A stretch of 64,000 bases of DNA from Arthrobacter bambusae (GTDB lineage: Bacteria > Actinomycetota > Actinomycetes > Actinomycetales > Micrococcaceae). The notes under the pieces are model-generated. The model was not told where the DNA came from. It did no database searches and saw only the letters and a list, made by a program, of their open reading frames with translations. Shown one piece after another: positions 52,662-61,727 of this stretch (positions within the stretch are counted from its first letter, which is position 1; each line of letters begins with the position of its first letter). A program made the position numbers and the translations under genes. The stretch covers positions 664,214 through 728,213 of the forward strand of contig NZ_JAUSSZ010000001.1 of the NCBI RefSeq assembly GCF_030812595.1, in the 5' to 3' direction.

Positions 52662-53594
52662 ATGCAGCAGCGTTACGTCGGCAATAGCGGGTTTCGGGTG
52701 TCCACCCTTTCCCTGGGCACCATGTCCTGGGCGGAAGAAACGGACGAACAGGATGCACGCGAGCTGCTCCATACGTTCATCGCTGCCGGCGGCACCATGA
52801 TCGATACCGCGGCCTCCTACGCGGGCGGACAAGCCGAGGCCCTCCTGGGCTCCATGTTGGGGGACGTCGTGGCCCGTTCGGAGGTTGTCCTCTCAACGAA
52901 AGCCGGCGTCGCGACGTCGGACGGCCGGCGCGGCGTCGATGCCTCCCGCGGCTCCATGCTGTCCGCACTCGACGCCAGCCTTGCCCGCTTGGGGACTGAC
53001 TACGTGGACATTTGGTTCGCGCAGGCTTGGGACGGCAACGTCCCCCTGGACGAAACGCTGTCCGCACTTGACCTTGCATTGCGCTCTGGAAGAGCGCGGT
53101 ATGTCGGCATCTCCAACTACAACGGCTGGCAAACCGCCAAGGCTGCTGCCGTCGCGGGATTCACCGTGGTGGCCAACCAATCCGAATACTCGCTGCTGCA
53201 CAGGAAGCCCGAAGACGAACTGGTGCCCGCCATCGAGGACGCGGGCCTCGGCCTCATGGCGTGGGGGCCACTCGGCCGGGGCGTCCTCAGCGGCAAATAC
53301 CGCGGACAGATCCCCGCCGAATCCCGCGCGGCGGAGGGCCGCCTCAGCGGCTACGTGGAAAAGTACCTTGACGCGCGGGGGGCGCGGATCGTCGAAGCAG
53401 TGGCCATGGCCGCGCGCGGATTGGGACGGTCCGCCGTCGACGTCTCGCTGAGCTGGTTGCTCTCCCGCCCGGGCGTATCGACGGCGGTCCTGGGCGCACG
53501 CAATGCGGTTCAGCTCAAGGAACTGCTCGACGCGCAGCTGGCACCTCTTCCCGGTGAAATTTCACGGGCGTTGGAAGACGTTTCAGCAACCTGA
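52662..53594 (+). CDS. Aldo/keto reductase, catalytic His replaced
   Basis: 310 residues, TIM-barrel. [18 protein letters not shown] carries the Asp and Tyr; Lys is in [11 protein letters not shown]. The usual His in Y-x-D-L-x-x-x-H-x-W-D appears as Gln ([13 protein letters not shown]). NADPH-binding tail ([19 protein letters not shown]). Divergent from uppP with a 50-base gap. Substrate unknown; the substitution could lower activity or signal a subgroup. Confidence 0.85.
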   Translation: MQQRYVGNSGFRVSTLSLGTMSWAEETDEQDARELLHTFIAAGGTMIDTAASYAGGQAEALLGSMLGDVVARSEVVLSTKAGVATSDGRRGVDASRGSMLSALDASLARLGTDYVDIWFAQAWDGNVPLDETLSALDLALRSGRARYVGISNYNGWQTAKAAAVAGFTVVANQSEYSLLHRKPEDELVPAIEDAGLGLMAWGPLGRGVLSGKYRGQIPAESRAAEGRLSGYVEKYLDARGARIVEAVAMAARGLGRSAVDVSLSWLLSRPGVSTAVLGARNAVQLKELLDAQLAPLPGEISRALEDVSAT

Positions 53595-53625
53595 CCCGGC
53601 TGAGACGGCGGGAATACATCCGGTA

Positions 53626-53898
53626 TTACTGGTCGAGGATCTCCAGCTCGTCTTCATCGAGGAGTTCATTGCTCTCCTCGTCGTCATCTTCATCATCGTC
53701 GTCGAACACCTGGAGGGGTGTGACTTCCGAGTAGGCCTCGTATAGTGAGTCCTCATATACCTCAAAGGCATCTGCGACGGCGAAAAACGCTGCCTCCACA
53801 GCGGGATCTCCTTCGCCCCGGCGGGCGGAAGCGGCAATCAGGTGCTCTTCCAAGGCGGCTGACAATGACTGAAGCGCGACACGCGGATCGATGCTCAT
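53626..53898 (-). CDS. Small acidic conserved hypothetical protein
   Basis: 90 residues, first helices VALQSLSAALEEHLIAASAR and AFFAVADAFEVYEDSLYEAY, followed by a run of Asp/Glu and a final LLDEDELEILDQ. Similar proteins lie next to DUF5703 genes in related genomes by pattern. Divergent from the DUF5703 gene with a 39-base gap. No function known. Confidence 0.7.
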   Translation of the reverse strand: MSIDPRVALQSLSAALEEHLIAASARRGEGDPAVEAAFFAVADAFEVYEDSLYEAYSEVTPLQVFDDDDEDDDEESNELLDEDELEILDQ

Positions 53899-53937
53899 GA
53901 CTTCACGTTAGCCCGAAAAAGACGAAAATGGAGAGGG

Positions 53938-54171
53938 ATGAGAGAACAATTTCTGAGCAGTTCAGTGGAGCGTCAGCGGGACTACGCGAGGCAGTACGAG
54001 TATCTCGTACTGACTGTCAGCCCTGACGATTCCTTGCCCGAGGCGCGGCGTCGGCTCGTGGAGCACTCCGAATACGGCAAGTGGGAACTGGAGCGGAGCA
54101 TCCTCTATACGGGCGGCGGTCGCCGGTTCTGGCTGCGCCGCAAGGTACTCAACGTGCAGCGCACGGTGTAG
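53938..54171 (+). CDS. DUF5703-family small protein
   Basis: 77 residues. YEYLVLTVSPDDSLPEARRR, LVEHSEYGKWELERS and RRFWLRRKVL match the DUF5703 pattern of Actinobacteria. ATG preceded by GAGAGG. Function unknown. Confidence 0.8.
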   Translation: MREQFLSSSVERQRDYARQYEYLVLTVSPDDSLPEARRRLVEHSEYGKWELERSILYTGGGRRFWLRRKVLNVQRTV

Positions 54172-54182
54172 CTTCGAGCGCT

Positions 54183-55343
54183 TCAGCTTTCGAGCGGGCC
54201 AAGCCACGCATTGGCTACCGTGCTGTGCGCGGATTCATCGTTGGAGGGGTGGAAGATCCCGGCCAGGACGTCCCGATACAACCGCTCGAGTTCGGAGCCA
54301 CGGAAGTAGCTCGAGCCTCCGGAAACCCGGATGGCCACATCCACCATGGCCCGGGCGTTCTCCGTGGCCCGCACCTTGAGCCCGACGAATTTTGGAAACC
54401 ACTGCGCCCCGTGATCCACCAGGCCGTCAACGTCGCGGGCAACTGACGCCAGCTGGGGCTGGATGGAGTCCATTGCCATGGCGGCGTCGGCAATCTTCCA
54501 GCGGATATCCGGGTCTTGCGAGAAACGCCGGCCGCCGAATTTGGCCGAGGTGCGACGCGTAGCTGCCTCAACCGCCAGGGCAAAGGCCCGCTCCCCGATG
54601 CCCGTGTAGACGGCGGCAAGCAACGTTTCGAAGCAGGCGAAGATGGCGAAGATCAGCGGATCCTGGTTGGGTCCCACAGGCAGTTTGCGGAAGATCCTTT
54701 CCGGCGGCACCACAGCGGCGTGGAGGAGCGTGGTGTTCGATTGGCTGGCCCGCATGCCGAGGGTGTCCCAGTCGCTCAGGGCCTCGTGGCCCGGGTTGTC
54801 GCGGTCGAGGAACCCGAATACCAGTTCGCCGCTCCCCTCCCTCGCTCCGCTGTCCTTGCCGAAGATTCCGAGGCGCGTCCACCCCGGGGACAGGCTCGTG
54901 AAAATCTTCCGTCCGGTGAAGCTGTACCCGCCGTCGGGCTGCGGTTCAGCCGTGGTCCCTGAATCAAAGAGCATGGAGTCATTGCCCGCCTCGGAAATCC
55001 CGAAGGCAAAGACCTCGCCCAGTCCGGACTCCTTGAGGACAAAGCCCAGGGAGTGGTCGCCGCGGGCGGCCAGCACGTGCGCGACGCCGGTCCAGACAAG
55101 GTGCATGTTCACGGCCAACGCGGTGGCCGGGGCAGCCGTGGCAAGCCTGCGCTGAAGCGCCGCCGCGGCTTCGAGACCGAGTCCCAGGCCGCCGTCGGAC
55201 TCCGGGACGAAAATCTTCAGGTAACCCGCCCCGGCGAGCTCCTCGAGGTCTTCGTGGAAGAACGAGTTGTCCTGGTCGTAGCCCGCGGCCCGGCCGCGGA
55301 TGCGGTCGAGCATCTCGTCCGGCAGGATCTCCGTGGGATTCAA
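54183..55343 (-). CDS. Acyl-CoA dehydrogenase
   Basis: 386 residues from TTG 55341-55343, with AGGGAG 6 bases upstream; longer ATG starts would overlap the upstream gene. Features of the family: AFGISEAGNDSMLF, SFTGRKIFTSL, and VSGGSSYFRGSELERLYRDV near the end. The usual catalytic Glu is not evident by eye. Oxidises acyl-CoA with FAD; starts 10 bases after the M20 peptidase stop, so co-transcribed. Confidence 0.8.
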   Translation of the reverse strand: MNPTEILPDEMLDRIRGRAAGYDQDNSFFHEDLEELAGAGYLKIFVPESDGGLGLGLEAAAALQRRLATAAPATALAVNMHLVWTGVAHVLAARGDHSLGFVLKESGLGEVFAFGISEAGNDSMLFDSGTTAEPQPDGGYSFTGRKIFTSLSPGWTRLGIFGKDSGAREGSGELVFGFLDRDNPGHEALSDWDTLGMRASQSNTTLLHAAVVPPERIFRKLPVGPNQDPLIFAIFACFETLLAAVYTGIGERAFALAVEAATRRTSAKFGGRRFSQDPDIRWKIADAAMAMDSIQPQLASVARDVDGLVDHGAQWFPKFVGLKVRATENARAMVDVAIRVSGGSSYFRGSELERLYRDVLAGIFHPSNDESAHSTVANAWLGPLES

Positions 55344-55353
55344 GGCGTTCTCC

Positions 55354-56658
55354 CTAGTAATTGCTGAGCAGGGTGTTGAGAACCCTGGATCCGAACTTGA
55401 GCGAATCGGCCGGGACTCGTTCGTCAACGCCGTGGAACATCCCTGTGAAGTCGAGTTCCTCGGGGAGCATCAACGGGGCGAAGCCATAGCCTGTGATGCC
55501 GATCTTGCTGAGCGACTTGTTGTCGGTGCCGCCGGACAAGGTGTACGGCAACACCTTCGCGCCGGGGTCCTCCGAGTGCAAGGCATCGATCATGGCGTCT
55601 ACCAGGTTGCCGGCGAACGGCACTTCCAGGGACACATCCTTGTTGACGTAGCTGACGTCCACGCCGTCTCCGGCAAGCTTTTTGATCGTTTCGAAGACCG
55701 CCTCCTGCTGGCCAGGCAGCGTGCGGCAGTCCACGAGGGCTTCCGCCGATTCGGGGATGACGTTGTGCTTGTATCCGGAGCTCAGCAAGGTGGGGTTCGA
55801 GGTGTTCTGGAGGGTGGCTCCGACGAATCGCGCCACGGTGCCGAGTTCCTTCAGGAGGGTCTCGGGGTTGTCGGGATCGAATTCAACCCCGGTCAGTTCC
55901 GTGACACCATCCAGGAACTGCCGCGTAGTGGGGGTCAGCTCGATCGGCCAGGGGTATTCACCGATCCTGGTCACTGCCCCGGCCAGGCGGGTGATCGCGT
56001 TGTCCGTGTTGATTTGCGAACCGTGCCCCGCACGGCCGTGGGCCACGAGGCGCAGCCAGGAAAGTCCCTTCTCCGCGGTCTGGAGCAAGTAGGTGCGTTG
56101 GCCGCCGATCGTGGCCGAGAAGCCACCCACTTCGGAGATTGCCTCCGTGGCACCGTCAAAGAGCTCCCTGCGGTGCTCGACGGCGTAGCGAGCGCCGTAG
56201 TTGCCCCCGGCTTCCTCGTCAGCGAAGAACGCGAAGATGATGTCCCGCTTGGGCTTGCGTCCCGTGCGGGCGAAGTCGCGCATGACCGAGAGAATCATGG
56301 CGTCCATGTCCTTCATGTCCACGGCGCCGCGCCCCCAGATCAGCCCATCCTTGAGTTCGCCGCTGAAGGGATCCACGGACCACTGGTCCTTGCGCGCAGG
56401 AACGACGTCGAGGTGGCCGTGCACGACGAGGGCATCGGCTGAGGGGTCCTCCCCCGCCATGCGGGTGACGACATTGGCCCGGCCCGGAGCCGACTCAAAG
56501 ATTTCAGCGTCCAAGCCTACTTCGCTTATAAGGCCCGCCGTGTATTCCGCTGCGGCACGTTCCCCGGGGCCGGAATCGTCACCGAAGTTCGAGGAGTCTA
56601 TGCGGATGAGTTCCTGGCAGATCCGGACTACTTCGTCCTCGGGTCGGAAATCAGTCAT
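55354..56658 (-). CDS. M20/M25/M40-family metallohydrolase
   Basis: 434 residues. Zinc motifs LVVHGHLDVVPA and WGRGAVDMKDMDAM; catalytic Glu in FFADEEAGGNYG. Lid dimerisation domain in the middle, final His in LSGGTDNKS region nearby. Dipeptidase/ArgE-like enzyme that hydrolyses peptides or acyl amino acids. ATG with GGAGAGTTCC upstream. Confidence 0.88.
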   Translation of the reverse strand: MTDFRPEDEVVRICQELIRIDSSNFGDDSGPGERAAAEYTAGLISEVGLDAEIFESAPGRANVVTRMAGEDPSADALVVHGHLDVVPARKDQWSVDPFSGELKDGLIWGRGAVDMKDMDAMILSVMRDFARTGRKPKRDIIFAFFADEEAGGNYGARYAVEHRRELFDGATEAISEVGGFSATIGGQRTYLLQTAEKGLSWLRLVAHGRAGHGSQINTDNAITRLAGAVTRIGEYPWPIELTPTTRQFLDGVTELTGVEFDPDNPETLLKELGTVARFVGATLQNTSNPTLLSSGYKHNVIPESAEALVDCRTLPGQQEAVFETIKKLAGDGVDVSYVNKDVSLEVPFAGNLVDAMIDALHSEDPGAKVLPYTLSGGTDNKSLSKIGITGYGFAPLMLPEELDFTGMFHGVDERVPADSLKFGSRVLNTLLSNY

Positions 56659-56933
56659 GGAACTCTCCTTGCTGCTGGGGTGGACGTGCTCCGGCGGGGC
56701 GGTAGGTGGTGCGGACGCTCCCGCGCGCTTCCCTCAGCCTACCCACCGAAGGCCCGTTTGGCGGTGTGTATTCCAGTGTTTTGGCGCGGACGGACGAGGG
56801 CCAATTGCGGTTACCGGCTCCCTCCCGAGCGCCGGTTTTTTTATTTCCCGGAAACCGTGTTAGAGTTTTTCTCGCTGCTTCGGAGGAAAGAGAAGCGCTG
56901 AGAGGCGCAGAACGAAGACTCCGAACACCACCT

Positions 56934-57016
56934 GCGCGGGTGGCGGAATGGCAGACGCGCTAGCTTGAGGTGCTAGTCCTCGAAAGGGGGTGGGGGTTCA
57001 AGTCCCCCTCCGCGCA
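56934..57016 (+). tRNA. tRNA-Leu (anticodon GAG)
   Basis: Acceptor arms GCGCGGG and TCCGCGC, D-arm TGGCGGAATGGCAGAC, anticodon stem CTAGC/GCTAG with loop TTGAGGT, long variable arm as in class II tRNAs, and T-arm GGGGGTTCAAGTCCCCC. The anticodon is GAG, reading CUC/CUU. CCA is not encoded (A discriminator then CAAT). A TTAGAGT -10-like element lies about 70 bases upstream. Confidence 0.95.
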
Positions 57017-57023
57017 CAATTGC

Positions 57024-57054
57024 AAGGCCTGGAATTTTGATAATTCCAGGCCTT
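57024..57054 (+). terminator. Terminator of tRNA-Leu
   Basis: Arms AAGGCCTGGAATT (57024-57036) and AATTCCAGGCCTT (57042-57054), loop TTGAT, then a T-rich CTTTGTTT. A clear intrinsic terminator. Confidence 0.9.
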
Positions 57055-57173
57055 CTTTGTTTAAGTTGAATTTGCTTTTCGAGCGCGCCTATGAGGCATT
57101 CATCACATTTATTAAATTGCATTACCGGCCATTCCCCGAATGCAGTCGGCATGCATTCCATGAGGGCCCGGCG

Positions 57174-57222
57174 AGCGACGGCGACGGCGGCCCCCAAGTG
57201 GGTGGCCGCCGTCGCCGTCGCT
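57174..57222. terminator. Perfect 19-bp GC hairpin after the MaoC operon
   Basis: Arms AGCGACGGCGACGGCGGCC (57174-57192) and GGCCGCCGTCGCCGTCGCT (57204-57222), 11-base loop, 24 bases after the minus-strand maoC-like stop. No T-run. Most likely the operon's terminator. Confidence 0.65.
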
Positions 57223-57246
57223 ATGTTGAAACCTCAGGCGGACTCG

Positions 57247-58158
57247 CTAGAGCGCCGTCACGGATCCGCTGAAGTGCCTCCGGCCGCTTCGTGGGTTCCA
57301 GGCGACGTAGTCCGACCGCTCCCACTGCCCTGACACGGAGTGGACCGTGCCGATTTCCAGTGCAACCCTCGCCGGGAGGTACACGGGCGCCTCGAAGGCA
57401 ACGTCCCAGCGGAACGCCTCCGACTTCACCGCTCCAACGTCAGCCAAAGCCCGGGATGCCAGGTACATGCCGTGCGCGATTGACCGCGGCAGGCCCAGCG
57501 CCTTTGCCGAGAGGAGGCTCAAGTGGATCGGATTGAAGTCTCCGGATACGGCGGCGTAAAGGCGGCCGGTGTCCACGCCAAGCTGCCAGACGGCGGTTGG
57601 CGCGGGTGCCGTGAACTCAGCCGGAGCGGCGGCCGTGGCGGCTTTATCGACCCCCGGCAGGAAGACCCCCTTGGCCAGATACGTCGAGACGCCCCGCCAG
57701 AGCAAGGTCCCGTCCTCGCTTGATCGAACTTCGGCGACGACATCCAGCTGGGTTCCGGCCCTGTGGCCGCGCATGTCCTCGGCCCAGGACCGGACGTCGA
57801 GCGGTTCATTGAACAGAACGGCCCGCAATTGCTCCACATGGTTCTTCAAATGGATCATCCCCAGCAGGGGAAGCGGGAAGTCGTCCCGGTTCAGCACGCT
57901 CATTGCAACCGGGAACGCGAGGGCATGGATGAAGCCGGCCGGCAGCACGTCACTCGCGGTCTCGCCGATCAGGTGCTGATACGCGGTGAGGTTCTCGACG
58001 TCGGCCCGCACCCCGTGGACCTCATGGCTCCCGTGAGGCAGCTCGGCGGCCGCCTGGAATCCCAGCACCCTCCGCCGCGCCGCCGTCGCCGCCGCGTTGA
58101 CGTACAGCTTTGAGAGGGACGGCAGATCCCCCAGGATGACCGGTTGTTCCGTACTCAT
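57247..58158 (-). CDS. MaoC-like (HtdX-type) hydratase/dehydratase
   Basis: 303 residues. Double hot-dog fold with the hydratase motif in YAAVSGDFNPIHLSLLSA (D and H of the active site). Converts 3-hydroxyacyl to enoyl thioesters or the reverse. Overlaps the fabG4-like gene by 4 bp, so it is translated with it. Order matches the mycobacterial Rv0241c-Rv0242c pair. Confidence 0.88.
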   Translation of the reverse strand: MSTEQPVILGDLPSLSKLYVNAAATAARRRVLGFQAAAELPHGSHEVHGVRADVENLTAYQHLIGETASDVLPAGFIHALAFPVAMSVLNRDDFPLPLLGMIHLKNHVEQLRAVLFNEPLDVRSWAEDMRGHRAGTQLDVVAEVRSSEDGTLLWRGVSTYLAKGVFLPGVDKAATAAAPAEFTAPAPTAVWQLGVDTGRLYAAVSGDFNPIHLSLLSAKALGLPRSIAHGMYLASRALADVGAVKSEAFRWDVAFEAPVYLPARVALEIGTVHSVSGQWERSDYVAWNPRSGRRHFSGSVTAL

Positions 58159-59507
58159 GCACCCACCAGGTTCTGTCCACAGACCCGGAGCACTTCTCCC
58201 GTGATTCCACCGGCCGCGTCCGATGCAAGGAACGCAATTGCCTCTGCCACGTCCCCGGGCAGGCCGCCCTGCTGCAGCGAATTCAGCCTGCGGGCCACTT
58301 CGCGGGTTGCGAAGGGAATCCGGGCGGTCATGTCGGTCTCGATGAAGCCGGGCGCGACGGCGTTGATCGAGCCGCCCCCTTCCGCCAGCAAGGGTGCCGT
58401 GGCCCTGACCATGCCGATCACTCCCCCTTTGGAAGCAGCGTAGTTGGTCTGCCCGCGATTGCCGGCGATTCCGCTGGTGGAGGCCACGGACACGATCCGT
58501 GGGGTCTTCCGGAGCTGGTCCGATCCCAACAGCGCCTCGTTGATCCTCAACTGCGAGGCGATGTTCACCCCAATGACGGAATTCCAGCGGCCCTCATCCA
58601 TGTTGGCCAGGAGCTTGTCCCGGGTAATGCCGGCATTGTGGATGACGATATCGAGGGCGCCGTGCCGTTCGACGGCTTGGTTGATGATCCGCTTCCCGGC
58701 GTCCTCGGCGGTGATGTCCAACTGCAGGGCGGTGCCATGGACCTCGTTGGCGACTTCGGCGAGGTGGTCTCCCGCAGCGGGAATATCCACCACCACCAAC
58801 CGGGCGCCGTCCCGGTGGAGGGTTCGCGCGATTGCCGCCCCGATTCCCCGGGCGGCTCCCGTGACGACGGCGACCTTCCCGGCCAGGGGCTTGTCGGCGT
58901 CGGCGGGAAGCTGGCCGGTGCCTGAGGTGACCGTCAGGAACTGGCCATCCACGAACGCGGATCGCCCGGACAGGAAAAAGCGAAGCGCACCGAGTGTGCT
59001 GGGGCTGGTGGTGCCGGCACCGTCCCCCAGCAGAATGCCGTTGGCCGTGGCGCCTGCCCGGAGTTCCTTGGCCAGCGAACGAAGGAGCCCGTCGACTCCT
59101 TGACGCCCGGCGGCAACAGCCGGGCTGGCGGCAGAGGCCGGGGTGCGGGAGATCGTGACGACCCTCGCGCCCGGGGCCAAATCACGCAGTGATGGTGCCG
59201 CGGTGAGGACGGGTCCGGCAAGCTCTTCGGGGTGTTCCACGGCGTCGAGCACGAGGATGATGGCGCCCAGCTTTTCCTTGGGCAAGGCGGAACGCCGGAC
59301 GTCCAGCCCCCAGCCCGCGAGGGCTCCAGCCAGTTCGTCGGAACCGGCCGTCCTGCCGTCACCGCTCCCCAACACGAGGACCGGGCCCGGAACAAGCGGT
59401 TCCCCCGCTTTGTACCTCCGGAGCACGGCCGGTTGGGGCAATCCGAGCCTTTTGGCCAGGTCCTTGCCAATCCCGTGGCTGACAAACTGTGTGTATTTGT
59501 CGGTCAT
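58155..59507 (-). CDS. High-molecular-weight 3-oxoacyl-thioester reductase (FabG4-like)
   Basis: 450 residues from ATG 59505-59507, chosen because MTDKYTQFVSHGIGKDLAKR is the FabG4 start. N-terminal ~200 residues are a degenerate Rossmann-like domain; the second half is a canonical SDR: VVTGAARGIGAAIA, NAGITRDK, Ser in SVASTSGIAGN, YAASK. Uses NADH/NADPH to reduce 3-oxoacyl thioesters. Second gene of a three-gene fatty-acid operon. Confidence 0.9.
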   Translation of the reverse strand: MTDKYTQFVSHGIGKDLAKRLGLPQPAVLRRYKAGEPLVPGPVLVLGSGDGRTAGSDELAGALAGWGLDVRRSALPKEKLGAIILVLDAVEHPEELAGPVLTAAPSLRDLAPGARVVTISRTPASAASPAVAAGRQGVDGLLRSLAKELRAGATANGILLGDGAGTTSPSTLGALRFFLSGRSAFVDGQFLTVTSGTGQLPADADKPLAGKVAVVTGAARGIGAAIARTLHRDGARLVVVDIPAAGDHLAEVANEVHGTALQLDITAEDAGKRIINQAVERHGALDIVIHNAGITRDKLLANMDEGRWNSVIGVNIASQLRINEALLGSDQLRKTPRIVSVASTSGIAGNRGQTNYAASKGGVIGMVRATAPLLAEGGGSINAVAPGFIETDMTARIPFATREVARRLNSLQQGGLPGDVAEAIAFLASDAAGGITGEVLRVCGQNLVGA

Positions 59508-59512
59508 CCCGG

Positions 59513-60880
59513 CTACCGCCCTTCCGGAGCGGAGAATGCCTCGAGGATCGCGACAACTCCCTGCCCGCCGGCAGCGCAGATGGAGATGAGTCCGCGGGCA
59601 GGACGGCCGTCGACCGGGCCGTTCTCGTGCAGCATCTTCGCCAGCGAGGCAACGATCCGCCCGCCCGTTGCCGCAAAAGGATGCCCGGCGGCGAGGGACG
59701 AGCCATTCACGTTGAGCTTGGCGCGGTCGATCTTGCCGAGGGCGCCATCCAGTCCCAGCCTGATACGGCCGAACTCCTCGTCTTCCCACGCGGCGAGCGT
59801 GCTCAGTACGGTGCCCGCAAAAGCTTCGTGGATTTCGAAGAAGTCGATGTCTTCGAAGGAGAGCCCGTTGCGGGCCAGGAGTCGAGGCACTGCGAAGGCA
59901 GGAGCCATGAGCAGTCCGTCCTTGCCGTGGACGAAATCGACGGCGGCAGCCTCGCCGTCGACGACGACGGCCAGCTTGGGAAGGCCCCGGGAGTCAGCCC
60001 ATTCCTCCGTGCCGAGGAGCACTGTTGAGGCACCGTCGGTGAGCGGGGTGGAGTTCCCGGCCGTCATGGTGGCCTCCGCTCCGAGGCTCTTGCCGAAGAC
60101 GGGCTTGAGGGTGGCCAGCTTCTCCATGGACGTATCGGGCCGCAGGTTCGAATCGCGGCTTAGCCCCCGGTAAGGAGTCACCAGGTCATCGAAGAAGCCA
60201 CGTTCGTAGGCCGCGGCGAGGTTGTGGTGGCTATTGAAAGCGATCTCATCCTGGGCTTCGCGGCTGATTTTCCATTGGGCCGTGGTGAGGGCCTGGTGTT
60301 CTCCCATGGAGAGGCCTGTCCGCGGTTCCCCGGTGTTCGGAGCATCCGGGGCGAGGTCCTTGGGACGCATCCGCGAGAGGACCTTGAGCCGCTCGGGGAG
60401 CGACTTGGCGCGATTCAGGTCGAGAAGGATTTCGCGGAGCCCCTCGCTCACGGCGATAGGAGCATCCGACGCGGAGTCGACGCCGCCGGCGATGGCCGAG
60501 TCGATTTGGCCCAGCTTGATTTTGTTGGCGAGGCCAAGGACGGTCTCAAGGCCGGTTGCGCACGCCTGCTGGAGGTCGTAGGCAGGGGTCTCCGCGGAAA
60601 GGGCCGAGCCAAGCACCGCTTCGCGTGTCAGGTTGAAGTCGCGGGAGTGCTTCAAAACAGCTCCAGCGGCGACCTCCCCGATCCGTTCCTCCTGCAGTCC
60701 GAACCGTGCGATCAGCCCATCAAGTGCGGCCGTCAGCATGTCCTGGTTCGACGATTTGGTATAGGCGCCGCCGGTCCGGGCGAAGGGGATCCTGTTCCCG
60801 CCGACCACCACGGCCCGGCGCAGTGTGCCCGGGGTTGCGGTGGATTCGTGTGGTGCGCTCGCGGAATGTGTTGCAGGCAT
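59513..60880 (-). CDS. Acetyl-CoA acetyltransferase/3-ketoacyl-CoA thiolase (FadA2-like)
   Basis: 455 residues, ATG with AAGGAGAAACGC upstream. Thiolase fold: nucleophile Cys in LQQACATGLE (about residue 92), His in HEAFAGTVL, and second Cys in SICAAGGQGVVA. Catalyses the last step of beta-oxidation or its reverse. First gene of the minus operon; 5 bases to FabG4-like. Confidence 0.9.
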   Translation of the reverse strand: MPATHSASAPHESTATPGTLRRAVVVGGNRIPFARTGGAYTKSSNQDMLTAALDGLIARFGLQEERIGEVAAGAVLKHSRDFNLTREAVLGSALSAETPAYDLQQACATGLETVLGLANKIKLGQIDSAIAGGVDSASDAPIAVSEGLREILLDLNRAKSLPERLKVLSRMRPKDLAPDAPNTGEPRTGLSMGEHQALTTAQWKISREAQDEIAFNSHHNLAAAYERGFFDDLVTPYRGLSRDSNLRPDTSMEKLATLKPVFGKSLGAEATMTAGNSTPLTDGASTVLLGTEEWADSRGLPKLAVVVDGEAAAVDFVHGKDGLLMAPAFAVPRLLARNGLSFEDIDFFEIHEAFAGTVLSTLAAWEDEEFGRIRLGLDGALGKIDRAKLNVNGSSLAAGHPFAATGGRIVASLAKMLHENGPVDGRPARGLISICAAGGQGVVAILEAFSAPEGR

Positions 60881-60911
60881 GCGTTTCTCCTTATGATCAC
60901 ATCGGGTTACT

Positions 60912-60942
60912 GATACCCAGCGTACCTGATACGCTGAGTATC
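60912..60942. promoter_or_regulatory. 31-bp dyad operator in fadA-type/TetR divergent promoter
   Basis: Left arm GATACCCAGCGTA (60912-60924), centre CCTGA, right arm TACGCTGAGTATC (60930-60942), symmetric in 12 of 13 pairs. It abuts the TetR GTG start at 60943 and lies 32 bases upstream of the thiolase ATG. Likely the TetR protein's own binding site, controlling both directions. Confidence 0.75.
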
Positions 60943-61671
60943 GTGAACATCCCCAGCCCCGGACTTCCAGCCGAACACGACGCCGGGACCCCGCCTCCCG
61001 CAGAAGGCGCGGCTCCCGCCGTCGACGGCCGCGCCGCGAGGTGGCAGATCCACCGCGAAGAACGCCGGCGCGAGCTCATCAAGGCCGCCCGCAAGGCCGT
61101 CCATGCGCTGGGCAGCGACGCCTCCATGGAAGACATCGCCACCGCGGCCAGTACCTCCAAATCGGTGTACTACCGGTATTTCAGGGACAAAGCCGGCTTG
61201 CAACAGGCAATGGGCGAAGTAGTGCTGGGACAGATGCAACGGCGGATGAAGGAAGCGGCAGAAAGCGCACAGACTCCGCGCGAAGGCTTGTTCGCCATGG
61301 TCTCCGCGTACCTGCAGATGGCGGAGTCCAGCCCGGCCGTCTACGCGTTCATCACCCGCCTCTCACAAGGGGAACCGTCGGCTCAAGACGCCATAGCCGC
61401 CTCCGGAGCGCTTGGCCATTTCTTCGAATCGATCAGTGCCATGATCGCCCGGCCAATGCGGGAACACCTGGGCGCGGAAGAGGAAGCGCTGATCGACTAC
61501 TGGCCCACGGCGGCCATCGGGCTGGTCCGCAATGCCGGTGAGAGGTGGCTCGCCAGTCCTGCCTCCCCCGCAAAACCGGACCAGGAAACCATGGCGGCCC
61601 GGATCACCGATTGGCTGTGCATCGGAATCGCCCCGGAACTCAAGATCAACTCCTCTGAATATCAGCAATAA
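60943..61671 (+). CDS. TetR-family transcriptional regulator of fatty-acid genes
   Basis: 242 residues from a GTG at 60943, immediately after the operator, so probably leaderless. A Pro/Ala-rich N-terminal 40 residues, then a TetR helix-turn-helix (LIKAARKAVHALGSDASMED, IATAASTSKSVYYRYFRDKA). Ligand domain about 95-235. Neighbours suggest that it senses acyl-CoA and represses the thiolase operon. Confidence 0.85.
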   Translation: MNIPSPGLPAEHDAGTPPPAEGAAPAVDGRAARWQIHREERRRELIKAARKAVHALGSDASMEDIATAASTSKSVYYRYFRDKAGLQQAMGEVVLGQMQRRMKEAAESAQTPREGLFAMVSAYLQMAESSPAVYAFITRLSQGEPSAQDAIAASGALGHFFESISAMIARPMREHLGAEEEALIDYWPTAAIGLVRNAGERWLASPASPAKPDQETMAARITDWLCIGIAPELKINSSEYQQ

Positions 61672-61694
61672 GTCCTCTGAATATCAGCAATAAC
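61651..61694. repeat. 22-bp tandem duplication at the end of the TetR gene
   Basis: TCCTCTGAATATCAGCAATA plus AG/AC occurs twice in direct tandem. The first copy encodes the last TetR residues (SSEYQQ) and its stop; the second lies in the spacer before the acyl-CoA oxidase-like gene. Looks like a slippage duplication. Confidence 0.85.
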
Positions 61695-61727
61695 TCCACG
61701 TTGTTCGGAACCAAAGAAGGAATCACC

